A stretch of 30,684 nt of DNA from RGIG5579 sp045590715 (GTDB taxonomy: Bacteria; Bacillota; Clostridia; Oscillospirales; SIG627): assembly GCA_045590715.1 (NCBI GenBank), contig JAZNRO010000095.1, forward strand, positions 1 to 30,684, written 5' to 3'. The notes beneath the pieces were generated by a model that ran no database searches, had not been told where the DNA came from, and saw nothing but the letters and a program-made list of their open reading frames with translations. Shown piece by piece: positions 23,817 to 30,684 of this stretch. The translations under genes were made by a program, and so were the position numbers. Positions within the stretch are counted from its first letter, which is position 1; each line of letters opens with the position of its first letter.

Positions 23817-24533
23817 TTATGCTTTAAAATAGGAAAGACTCTTTTCCACTCTGCCAAGGAGAATGGTAAGAATTCCTACGAATGCAAGATAGAATACCGC
23901 CGTGTAAAAGAGCGGCCAGATAAGAGCCTGGGAAGAGGCCATATCCTTGGCGCACTTGATGATCTCGGGGATGGCAATGGCGTTGGCAAGGGCCGTATCC
24001 TTTACCAGCGTAATAATTTCGTTTGACAGGGCGGGAACGATGCGTTTTACCACCTGCTTCAAAACGATCTTAAAGAACACCTGGCTTTTGGTAAGACCCA
24101 GTACGTAACCGGCCTCATACTGTCCCTGGGACACGCTTTCAATACCGCCGCGGAAGATCTCGGAGAAATAGCAGGCGTAATTGATGACGAATGCAATAAG
24201 AACTGCCAAAAACCGACCTTGCCACAGAAGCTCGTTGCTACCGGCGGCCATGGTCATTTTCAGGTCAATGGTATTGAAAATATTGATAGCGGAATTGCCG
24301 TTTGCCAAAAGGCTGGGCAGATAATAAATAACGAAAATGAAGAGCATCAGCGGAACACCGCGGATGATCCAGATAAAAATGCGGGTGGGGACCCGAAGTA
24401 TTTTCGCACGGCTCATAGAGAAAAAGGAGAAAACAAGGCCCAGCGGAATGGCCAATACCAGAGTCAGGAGAAAAAGCAGACAGGTAATGCCAAAGCCCCG
24501 GAGCAAAAGCGTGGTAATCGTTAAAAAATCCAT
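23817..24533 (-). CDS. Polar amino-acid ABC transporter permease
   Basis: This is the membrane subunit of the importer, 238 aa, HisM/GlnP class. Membrane segments lie at about 10-37, 52-72, 105-127 and 205-228. The ATPase-docking EAA loop is EAGYVLGLTKSQVFFKIVLKQ (seen as EAGYVLGLT). The RGVPLMLFIFVIYY block before the third helix is typical. The gene lies between the binding protein and the ATPase, 13 bp before the latter. An attenuator-like hairpin stands before it. Confidence 0.94.
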   Translation of the reverse strand: MDFLTITTLLLRGFGITCLLFLLTLVLAIPLGLVFSFFSMSRAKILRVPTRIFIWIIRGVPLMLFIFVIYYLPSLLANGNSAINIFNTIDLKMTMAAGSNELLWQGRFLAVLIAFVINYACYFSEIFRGGIESVSQGQYEAGYVLGLTKSQVFFKIVLKQVVKRIVPALSNEIITLVKDTALANAIAIPEIIKCAKDMASSQALIWPLFYTAVFYLAFVGILTILLGRVEKSLSYFKA

Positions 24534-24554
24534 TGAGAAAATCCTTTTCTAAAG

Positions 24555-24587
24555 ACAGAAAACTGCAAGGCGAAAAATCGCCTTGCA
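24555..24587 (-). terminator. Intra-operon hairpin (partial terminator) between binding protein and permease genes
   Basis: On the minus strand TGCAAGGCGA (24587-24578) and TCGCCTTGCA (24573-24564) form a perfect 10-bp stem with a TTTT loop, followed by GTTTTCTG. Such hairpins let the binding-protein message outnumber the permease message. Confidence 0.75.
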
Positions 24588-24608
24588 AATTTTCATTTTG
24601 TGTTTTTC

Positions 24609-25433
24609 TTATTTCTGATCTGCAAAATCGGTGATTGCGGTGTTTGCTACGCCGTACTTGTCAGCAAGCTTTCCGATGGTACCGTCTTTTGCAAGTTCTT
24701 CCAGAGCGCCGTTTACCTTTGCGGTCAGGTCAGAGCCCTGCTTGAAGCCGATTGCATAGTATTCAGCGTCGCTGGCAACAGTTTCGCAGATTTTGAAGTT
24801 TGCATAGTCGCCCTTGCCAACGTAAGCTTTTGCAAGCTGTTCGTCTACTACTACGAAATCAACTGCGCCCATGGAAAGTTCCTTCATCGCGTCCAGCTGA
24901 GAGGTAACGCCCTTCTTGATGGCACCGGTGAGCTTTTCGCCAAGGAAGGTATCGCCGGCGGAGCTCTGCTCTACTGCGCCTACTTTGCCGGAAAGGCTGT
25001 CAGCTGCGGTGATAGCGGCAACGGTATCAGCTTTTGCAACGATAACCTGCTTGTTACCCATGTAGTTGTAAGAGAAGTCTACTTTGTCTGCACGGGCTAC
25101 GCCGTCATCGTCAGCGGTGTTTGCGGTGAAACCGTTCCAGATGCAGGTGATTGCGCCGGAGTTCAGTTCGGTGTACTTCTGATCCCAATCGATCAGTTTG
25201 AATACGGGCTTGTAACCAAGCTTTGCGAAAACTGCTTCTGCCAGTTCGGTATCGAAACCAACGAGCTTGCCGTCTTCTTCGTAGTTCATGGGTTCGTAGA
25301 TGGTGTAACCGATTACGGCTACCTTTTCGTCAGTACCTTCAGTTTCGGTTGCGGTGGTGGAAGGTTCGCCAGCGCAAGCTACCATAGAGATGAGCATCAT
25401 TGCTGCCAGAACCAGAGCGAGTAATTTTTTCAT
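24609..25433 (-). CDS. Amino-acid ABC transporter substrate-binding lipoprotein
   Basis: This is the external receptor of the importer, 274 aa, family 3 (polar amino acids). It has a signal peptide with lipobox MVAC and lipidated C20, then an acidic Thr-rich linker (EPSTTATETEGTD). The ligand-binding lobes show YTIYEPMNYEEDGKLVGFDTELA (part: NYEEDGKLVGFDTELA), CIWNGFT and AVDFVVVDEQLAKAYV. The unusual YEPM where relatives have the 'PPF/PPM' entry strand and CIWNGFT in place of I-x-G-x-T fit cystine/glutamine/basic amino-acid receptors; I cannot name the ligand. It is first in the operon, with GGAG upstream. Confidence 0.93.
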   Translation of the reverse strand: MKKLLALVLAAMMLISMVACAGEPSTTATETEGTDEKVAVIGYTIYEPMNYEEDGKLVGFDTELAEAVFAKLGYKPVFKLIDWDQKYTELNSGAITCIWNGFTANTADDDGVARADKVDFSYNYMGNKQVIVAKADTVAAITAADSLSGKVGAVEQSSAGDTFLGEKLTGAIKKGVTSQLDAMKELSMGAVDFVVVDEQLAKAYVGKGDYANFKICETVASDAEYYAIGFKQGSDLTAKVNGALEELAKDGTIGKLADKYGVANTAITDFADQK

Positions 25434-25478
25434 TTTCTTTTTCTCCTTTTTGCCTGTGGCATTTTATTATTTTATCGT

Positions 25479-25500
25479 TTTAGCAATTTAGTGTGCTAAA
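25479..25500. promoter_or_regulatory. Operator-like palindrome in the leader of the amino-acid importer operon
   Basis: TTTAGCA (25479-25485) and TGCTAAA (25494-25500) form a perfect 7-bp inverted repeat with an 8-bp centre. It starts 11 bp downstream of the -10, so a bound protein would block initiation. The regulator is unknown. Confidence 0.5.
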
Positions 25501-25511
25501 GCAGTGAAGAC

Positions 25512-25540
25512 ATAATAACACCCTTTAAAGAGTTTGTCAA
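25512..25540 (-). promoter_or_regulatory. Promoter of the amino-acid importer operon
   Basis: On the minus strand TTGACA (25540-25535) and TATTAT (25517-25512) are separated by 17 bp. A long A/T tract (25541-25588) upstream may act as an UP element, possibly shared with the divergent tex promoter. Confidence 0.82.
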
Positions 25541-25611
25541 TACTTTTTTTCAAAAAAATAAAAAAATTTTTTTAAAAAGTGAAAAAAGGGGGATTTTTCC
25601 CCTAAATTTCC

Positions 25612-25640
25612 TTGAAAAGTGGAAAAATATGCAGTAAAAT
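25612..25640 (+). promoter_or_regulatory. Promoter of the tex operon
   Basis: TTGAAA (25612-25617) and TAAAAT (25635-25640) are separated by 17 bp. The leader is about 30 nt and ends AAAGGAAACCCT before the ATG. Confidence 0.7.
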
Positions 25641-25677
25641 AATAGGTAGAAAGCTTATATAAAGAAAAGGAAACCCT

Positions 25678-27831
25678 ATGGACATCATCAAAACTCTGGC
25701 AGAAGAACTGAAACTTACAGAAGAAAGAATCGGGAACGTCATTACTCTTTTAGACGACGGCAACACCGTTCCCTTCATTGCCCGCTACCGCAAAGAAATG
25801 ACCGGCGCCATGGACGACGTGACCCTTCGCCGCTTTGCAGACCGTCTGGAATACTTAAGAGGTCTGGAAAAAAGACGGGAAGAGGTGCGCCTGGCCATTG
25901 AAGAGCAGGGAAAAATGACCGAGGAACTTTCCGCAAAGCTGGAGGCCGCTTCTATTCTGGCAGAGATCGAGGATATTTACCGTCCCTTCCGTCCCAAGAG
26001 AAAGACCCGCGCCTCTGTGGCAAGGGAAAAGGGCCTGGAGCCTTTGGCCCAGATCATCACCGGACAGGGCCAGGGCGAAAAAGCAGAAATTTTGGCCCTC
26101 TCTTATATAAATGAAGAAAAAGGCGTTCTCACCGCAGAAGACGCTGTAGGTGGCGCCCTGGATATCATTGCGGAAGACATTTCCGACAATGCGGATTTCC
26201 GCGCGGAATTGCGCCGCATGATGACAAAGGAAGGAAAATTCGTTACCCGCGCCGTGGAAGGAGCGGATATTGGCGTATACTCTATTTACGAAAACTTTTC
26301 CCAGGATATTAAGTCCATTCCCGGCCATAGAATTTTAGCCGCCAACCGTGGCGAAAAGGAAGAGGTGCTGAAGGTAAGCCTTGAAATGGGCCACTACGCT
26401 CCCCTCTCCTTCTTGCAGAACAGACTGGTAGATCCCGCTTCTACTTACGCAAACCTTATGGAAAAAGCACTGGAAGACAGCTACCGCCGTCTGATCTTCC
26501 CCTCTCTGGAACGAGAGATCCGCACGGCGCTCACCGACGATGCGGGAGAAAAGGCCCTGGTGCTCTTTTCCGAGAATCTGAAGAACCTTCTTCTTTGTCC
26601 CCCCATTAAGGGCAAGACCGTTTTAGGGTACGACCCCGGTTACCGTACCGGCTGTAAACTGGCAGTAGTAGATCCCACCGGCCGTGTACTGGAGACTGCG
26701 GTGATCTATCCCACAAAGCCCCAGGAAAGACTGGAAGAATCCGAAAAGAAGGTACTCGGACTTATCCGCAAATGGGGTATTGATACCGTTGCCATCGGAA
26801 ACGGTACCGCCAGCAAGGAAAGCGAGATCTTCATTGCTTCCGTTATCAAAAACAACAATTTACCTGTAAAATATATGATGGTTTCCGAGTCCGGCGCCTC
26901 CGTTTACTCCGCCTCTGCCGTAGGCACGGAAGAATTCCCGGATTTTGACGTAACGGAAAGAAGCGCCGTTTCCATCGCCAGAAGACTGCAGGATCCCTTG
27001 GCAGAGCTTGTGAAGATCGAGCCCAGAAGCATGGGTGTAGGTCAGTATCAGCACGATTTAAAGCCGGCAAGACTGGAAGAGGCCCTGGGGGGCGTTGTGG
27101 AAAACTGCGTAAACCAGGTGGGCGTAGACTTAAATACCGCCTCTTATATGCTCCTTTCCTACGTTGCGGGCATTACCAAAACCGCCGCGAAAAACATCGT
27201 AGCCTACCGGGAAGAAAACGGAGAATTTCAGACCCGTAGCGAAGTGAAAAAGGCAAAGGGCGTAGGAAACAAGGCCTTTGAGCAGTGCGCAGGCTTTTTG
27301 CGGGTGCCCGGCGGAAAAGAACCTCTTGATAACACCGGCGTTCATCCGGAAAGCTATCCCGCCGCAAAAGAACTGTTAAAGAAATTCGGATTTGATCCCA
27401 AAAAGCTCACCGTAGAGGGCGTGCCCGGTCTTTTGGCTTTCTGTGAAAAGGAAGGCAAAAAGGCCCTGGCAGAAGAGCTTGGTATCGGCGAAATGACCCT
27501 TTCCGATATTATCAGAGAACTGGAAAAGCCCGGCCGTGATATGCGCGATGACTTTGCCCAGCCCATTCTCCGGGACGACGTAATGGGAATGGAAGACTTA
27601 AAAGAAGGCCAGGTACTGGTTGGTACGGTGCGCAACGTATGCGACTTTGGCGCATTTGTGGATATCGGCGTTCACCAGGACGGCCTTGTTCACATTTCCC
27701 AGCTTTCCGAGCGCTTTGTAAAGCATCCTTCCCAGGTGGTTGCCGTAGGCGACCAGGTCACCGTAGCAGTACTGGGCGTGGATCTGAACCGGAAAAAGAT
27801 CAGCCTTACCATGAAAGGCGTAAAAAAATAA
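25678..27831 (+). CDS. tex: Tex family RNA-binding transcription accessory protein
   Basis: Tex is a cytoplasmic nucleic-acid-binding protein related to eukaryotic Spt6. The 717-aa length is normal. Seen in order: the helical N-terminal region (NTVPFIARYRKEMTGAMDD at about 28-48), a central part, the YqgF/RNase H-like domain starting near 316 (GYDPGYRTGCKLAVVD), helix-hairpin-helix motifs (VDLNTASYMLLSYVAGI near 482), and a C-terminal S1 domain from about 643 (GTVRNVCDFGAFVDIGVHQD, GLVHISQLS). It is the first gene of a plus-strand run with the AI-2E transporter, fprA and flavin reductase genes. Confidence 0.97.
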   Translation: MDIIKTLAEELKLTEERIGNVITLLDDGNTVPFIARYRKEMTGAMDDVTLRRFADRLEYLRGLEKRREEVRLAIEEQGKMTEELSAKLEAASILAEIEDIYRPFRPKRKTRASVAREKGLEPLAQIITGQGQGEKAEILALSYINEEKGVLTAEDAVGGALDIIAEDISDNADFRAELRRMMTKEGKFVTRAVEGADIGVYSIYENFSQDIKSIPGHRILAANRGEKEEVLKVSLEMGHYAPLSFLQNRLVDPASTYANLMEKALEDSYRRLIFPSLEREIRTALTDDAGEKALVLFSENLKNLLLCPPIKGKTVLGYDPGYRTGCKLAVVDPTGRVLETAVIYPTKPQERLEESEKKVLGLIRKWGIDTVAIGNGTASKESEIFIASVIKNNNLPVKYMMVSESGASVYSASAVGTEEFPDFDVTERSAVSIARRLQDPLAELVKIEPRSMGVGQYQHDLKPARLEEALGGVVENCVNQVGVDLNTASYMLLSYVAGITKTAAKNIVAYREENGEFQTRSEVKKAKGVGNKAFEQCAGFLRVPGGKEPLDNTGVHPESYPAAKELLKKFGFDPKKLTVEGVPGLLAFCEKEGKKALAEELGIGEMTLSDIIRELEKPGRDMRDDFAQPILRDDVMGMEDLKEGQVLVGTVRNVCDFGAFVDIGVHQDGLVHISQLSERFVKHPSQVVAVGDQVTVAVLGVDLNRKKISLTMKGVKK

Positions 27832-27848
27832 AAAAAGGAAAAGCTTTT

Positions 27849-29012
27849 ATGAAAAACTTTGGCTTTAAAACCTGTCTGAAGATTGCCGGCGCGATTTTCT
27901 GCCTGTATCTTGCCATTCACTATTGGCCGGGCATTTCCGCCTTTTTAGGCGCTCTTCTCTCTGCGGCCGCACCCCTTGCGATCGGATTTTTCATCGCCTA
28001 TATTCTCAATATGATCATGAGTTTTTACGAACGGGTGCTCTTCTTTACCGCAAAAAAGAAATTTGCCCTGGCCGTCAAAAGGCCCGTATCTCTTCTCTTG
28101 TCCTTTATTTCTTTGGGCGCTGTTATTTCCATTGTGGTGGGCCTGATCCTGCCTCAACTAGTTTCCTGTATTCAGCTGATTATCGGGCTGATCCCCGGCG
28201 CCATTGACAAGGGGATCGATCTGATCGGCAAGTACCACCTTCTCTCCGACGAGATCCTTGCTACCTTGGACGCCATTGACTGGAAGCGCCGGGTAGAACA
28301 GCTCCTTAGCCTTGTGACAAACGGTGTAAGCGGCGTGGTAAACCTTGTGATCAGTACCGTAACCGGTCTGATCTCCGGCGCCATCACCGCCTTTATCAGC
28401 ATAATCTTCGCCGTATATCTTCTCTTTAGCAAAGAAACCTTGAAAAAGCAGGGCTGTAGACTTTGCCGTCACTACCTGCCGGAAAACTTCCGCAAAAATC
28501 TCTTTTATGTAGTGGGCACCGTAAACGAGACCTTCCGCCGCTACATTATCGGTCAGTGCGCCGAAGCGGTGATTTTGGGTATGCTTTGCGCAGTGGGAAT
28601 GATGATCCTTTCTCTTCCCTATGCGGCTATGATCAGCACCCTCATTGCTTTTACGGCTCTTGTTCCCATTGCCGGTGCTTATATCGGTGCCGGAGTAGGC
28701 GCCTTTATGATCCTGACCATAAGCCCCGTAAAGGCCCTTATCTTTCTCATTTTTATTATCATTCTCCAGCAACTGGAAGGAAATCTTATTTACCCCCGCG
28801 TAGTGGGTTCTTCCCTGGGTCTGCCCGGAATCTGGGTGCTGGCGGCCATTACTATCGGCGGCGGCATTGCCGGCATCGGCGGTATGCTCCTGGGCGTACC
28901 TCTCACAGCTTCCCTCTACCGCCTTGTAAACAATCATATGGATAAAAAAGAAGCGGCGGAAAAAGAAGCCGCCGAAGAAAAAGAAGAAATTCAGGTGGAA
29001 AAAGAAGCATGA
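27849..29012 (+). CDS. AI-2E family transporter (UPF0118)
   Basis: This is a polytopic membrane protein of 387 aa with 7-8 hydrophobic segments. The family includes putative exporters of AI-2 and of ions; the name does not prove a quorum-sensing role. It shows the family's two N-terminal helices (KIAGAIFCLYLAIHY, APLAIGFFIAYILN), a central soluble loop with VNETFRRYIIGQCAEAVILG, and the C-terminal QLEGNLIYPRVVGSSLGLPG motif, which is highly typical. The last 28 residues are a charged Lys/Glu/Ala tail. I chose the ATG at 27849 with AGGA upstream, 17 bp after tex; a longer frame inside tex is not real. It overlaps fprA by 4 bp. Confidence 0.94.
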   Translation: MKNFGFKTCLKIAGAIFCLYLAIHYWPGISAFLGALLSAAAPLAIGFFIAYILNMIMSFYERVLFFTAKKKFALAVKRPVSLLLSFISLGAVISIVVGLILPQLVSCIQLIIGLIPGAIDKGIDLIGKYHLLSDEILATLDAIDWKRRVEQLLSLVTNGVSGVVNLVISTVTGLISGAITAFISIIFAVYLLFSKETLKKQGCRLCRHYLPENFRKNLFYVVGTVNETFRRYIIGQCAEAVILGMLCAVGMMILSLPYAAMISTLIAFTALVPIAGAYIGAGVGAFMILTISPVKALIFLIFIIILQQLEGNLIYPRVVGSSLGLPGIWVLAAITIGGGIAGIGGMLLGVPLTASLYRLVNNHMDKKEAAEKEAAEEKEEIQVEKEA

Positions 29013-30166
29013 AAATTACAAACGATATTTTATATCTTGGCGTAAACGATCATCAGGTAGACCTTTTTGAAGGGCAGTACTCCGTACCCGGCGGAATGTC
29101 CTATAATTCCTACGCCATTGTAGATGAAAAAACCGCCGTTCTTGATACGGTAGATCAAAAATTCATTGATGTTTGGCTTCAAAACGTAAGGGAAAAACTG
29201 AACGGCAAAAGCCCGGACTATCTTGTGGTACACCACATGGAGCCGGACCACTCCGCCGGCATCGCCCGTTTTATGGACGCTTTCCCGGAGGCCAAGATCG
29301 TATCCTCTGCCCAGGCTTTCCGTATGATGAAGAATTTTTTCGGCACGGATTTTGAAGAAAGACGGATTCTGGTAGGAGAAAAAGACAGCCTTTCTTTAGG
29401 CAAGCACTCTCTTACCTTCTTTACCGCTCCCATGGTGCACTGGCCGGAGGTGATCGTAAGCTATGACAGCTTTGACAAAGTCCTCTTTTCCGCCGACGGC
29501 TTCGGTAAATTCGGCGCACTGGACACCAAAGAAGACTGGGCAGGAGAAGCCAGAAGATACTATATCGGCATCGTAGGGAAATACGGCGCCCAGGTGCAGA
29601 ATCTTTTGAAAAAGGCATCCACCCTGGATATTTCCATCATCTGCCCCTTACACGGTCCCGTCCTTTCCGAAAACCTTTCCTATTATCTCGGTCTGTATGA
29701 TACCTGGTCTTCCTACCGGGCAGAGGAAGAGGGCGTTGTGATCGCCTACACTTCCGTATACGGCGGCACGAAAAAAGCGGTTTTGCGCCTTATAGAAGCC
29801 TTGAAAAAAGAGGGTGTGGAAAAGATTTCTCTTTTCGATCTTGCCCGCTGTGATATGGCAGAAGCGGTGGCAGACGCCTTCCGTTTTGACAAGCTGGTTC
29901 TTGCCACTACCACCTATAACGGGGATATTTTCCCCTTCATGCGGGAGTACATCCATCACCTGACCGAGCGGGGCTTTACCGGAAGAAAAGTCGCTTTTGT
30001 GGAAAACGGAAGCTGGGCGCCCACGGCGGCCAGGGTGATGAAGGAGATGCTGGAAAAATCCGAGGATCTTTCCTTTACGGAAAACAATGTGCGGATCCTT
30101 TCCGCCCTTTCCCTGGAGTCCGAGGAACAGATCCTCTCCCTTGCAAAAGAACTGGCAGAAAAATAA
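29009..30166 (+). CDS. fprA: Flavodiiron protein FprA (O2/NO reductase)
   Basis: This is a cytoplasmic A-type flavoprotein that reduces oxygen to water or nitric oxide to N2O in anaerobes. The 385-aa protein has a metallo-beta-lactamase-like domain with diiron ligands H76-x-E78-x-D80-H81 (HMEPDHSAG), H144 (MVHWPE), D163 (SADGFGKFG) and H215 (PLHGPV). A flavodoxin domain from about 243 follows (YTSVYGGTKKAV, TTTYNGDIFPFM). There is no fused rubredoxin, so it needs an external electron donor, and the gene that follows is a good candidate. The start overlaps the transporter stop (ATGA). Confidence 0.97.
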   Translation: MKITNDILYLGVNDHQVDLFEGQYSVPGGMSYNSYAIVDEKTAVLDTVDQKFIDVWLQNVREKLNGKSPDYLVVHHMEPDHSAGIARFMDAFPEAKIVSSAQAFRMMKNFFGTDFEERRILVGEKDSLSLGKHSLTFFTAPMVHWPEVIVSYDSFDKVLFSADGFGKFGALDTKEDWAGEARRYYIGIVGKYGAQVQNLLKKASTLDISIICPLHGPVLSENLSYYLGLYDTWSSYRAEEEGVVIAYTSVYGGTKKAVLRLIEALKKEGVEKISLFDLARCDMAEAVADAFRFDKLVLATTTYNGDIFPFMREYIHHLTERGFTGRKVAFVENGSWAPTAARVMKEMLEKSEDLSFTENNVRILSALSLESEEQILSLAKELAEK

Positions 30167-30175
30167 ATTTTTACA

Positions 30176-30192
30176 CGGCAGGTACCCTGCCG
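30176..30192 (+). promoter_or_regulatory. Intergenic hairpin just before the flavin reductase ribosome site
   Basis: CGGCAGG (30176-30182) and CCTGCCG (30186-30192) form a perfect 7-bp stem with a TAC loop. No T run follows, so it is not a simple terminator. It may stabilise or pause the message. Confidence 0.5.
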
Positions 30193-30208
30193 GGAAAGAG
30201 GTCTTCCT

Positions 30209-30684
30209 ATGAGTACCATCGAATCCAAAGCCCTTTACGCCCTGTCTTACGGGCTGTACGTTTTAACCTGCAAAGACGGCGAAAAGGACACGGGGCTGAT
30301 TATAAACACCGTTATGCAATTAACCTCTACCCCTTGTCAGATCGCAGTATGCGTAAACAAAGAAAACTATTCCGCCTCTCTTATTTCCAAAGAGAAGAAA
30401 ATGAACGTATGCGCCCTGACGGTAGATACCCCTTTTGATATTTTCAAGACCTTTGGTTTCCAGAGCGGAAAAACGGCGGATAAATTTAAAGGCCTTACCC
30501 CCGATCATTCGGAAAACGGTCTTGCCATCCTGCCCCAATATACCGGCTCTTTCCTTTCTCTTCAGGTAGAAGAAGAAAAGGATATGGGCAGCCATATTCT
30601 TTACCTTTGCACCGTAACGGAAAGCCGGGTACTTCTGGACAAGGAATATATGACCTACGCTTATTACCACAAAAACGTAAAGCC
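30209..30684 (+). CDS. Flavin reductase-like FMN-binding protein (partial, runs off the window)
   Basis: This is an FMN-binding split-barrel protein that reduces or carries flavin. 158 codons are present and the frame is open at the edge. The N-terminus (ALYALSYGLYVLTCKDGEKDTG, then NTVMQLTSTPCQIAVCVNKENYSASLI) is typical of the group found beside fprA. Some relatives, such as the high-molecular-weight rubredoxin of Moorella, carry a C-terminal rubredoxin and pass electrons from NADH to FprA; whether a rubredoxin follows here is outside the window. The ATG has AGAGG about 8 nt upstream and lies 42 bp after fprA, so co-transcription is likely. Confidence 0.9.
   Translation, partial: MSTIESKALYALSYGLYVLTCKDGEKDTGLIINTVMQLTSTPCQIAVCVNKENYSASLISKEKKMNVCALTVDTPFDIFKTFGFQSGKTADKFKGLTPDHSENGLAILPQYTGSFLSLQVEEEKDMGSHILYLCTVTESRVLLDKEYMTYAYYHKNVK

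Noticed and set aside
24600..25424. 274-codon Cys- and Val-rich frame opposite the amino-acid binding lipoprotein
   Set aside because: Mirror of a gene with clear signal peptide and binding-protein motifs; the composition is that expected of an antisense frame.
25551..25588. Long A/T tract as a possible replication origin or phase-variable repeat
   Set aside because: No DnaA boxes or regular repeat units are present; an UP element between two divergent promoters explains it better.
27639..27848. N-terminal extension of the AI-2E transporter into tex
   Set aside because: The extension overlaps the tex S1 domain in another frame, while the ATG at 27849 has its own ribosome site and begins the typical family sequence.
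28158..28937. 259-codon open frame opposite the AI-2E transporter gene
   Set aside because: Antisense of a hydrophobic protein; no start site context and no motifs.

Overview
The window comes from the chromosome of a Gram-positive, anaerobic, probably spore-forming member of the Bacillota, most likely class Clostridia. The grounds are: a complete ctsR-mcsA-mcsB-clpC heat-shock operon with a CtsR operator, strong AGGAGG-type ribosome binding sites, a SpoIVB-type sporulation protease, lipoproteins with Gram-positive lipoboxes, and a flavodiiron protein (FprA) of the kind anaerobes use against O2 or NO. Most genes are of intermediate GC with C-rich codons. One small two-gene island (21.7-22.9 kb) is clearly AT-richer. 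I see no tRNA, rRNA, CRISPR array, transposase, integrase or phage structural gene.

Layout. 1-3.8 kb (minus strand): clpC (cut by the window edge), mcsB, mcsA and ctsR, with a promoter and a triple CtsR heptad at 3778-3837. 3.9-8.7 kb (plus): trmB and an RluA-family pseudouridine synthase in one overlapping pair, a spacer with DnaA-box-like repeats and an AT-rich hairpin, then dnaG-rpoD in a second overlapping pair. 8.9-13.8 kb (plus): a large solute-binding-like lipoprotein as its own unit, then an envelope operon of a membrane-anchored phosphodiester glycosidase, an unknown anchored exported protein and a PAP2 phosphatase. 13.8-15.8 kb (minus): an HtrA-like protease and a small membrane protein with a tandem-repeat control region. 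16-17 kb (plus): spoIVB, without spo0A after it.

17.1-21.5 kb (minus) is a two-component system plus a MacB/FtsX-type ABC exporter. The upstream regions of the regulator operon and the exporter operon share one exact architecture: direct repeats of TTCAAT spaced 5 bp, then 9 bp, then a TATAAT -10. A third copy lies just after the kinase stop codon, pointing into the 3' end of spoIVB with no gene behind it. I read these as the binding sites of the local response regulator. The third looks like an orphaned promoter or antisense-RNA start. This is the most informative new signal in the window.

21.6-23.0 kb (plus) is an AT-rich cassette: a perfect TTGACA-17-TATAAT promoter, an unrecognised 183-aa protein and an overlapping metallophosphoesterase, bounded by two terminator hairpins with nearly the same left arm. 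It is the best candidate for an acquired, undescribed module. 23.0-25.5 kb (minus) is a polar amino-acid ABC importer with an intra-operon attenuator and an operator-like palindrome. 25.7 kb to the end (plus) carries tex, an AI-2E family transporter, fprA and the start of a flavin reductase, likely the electron-transfer partner of FprA.
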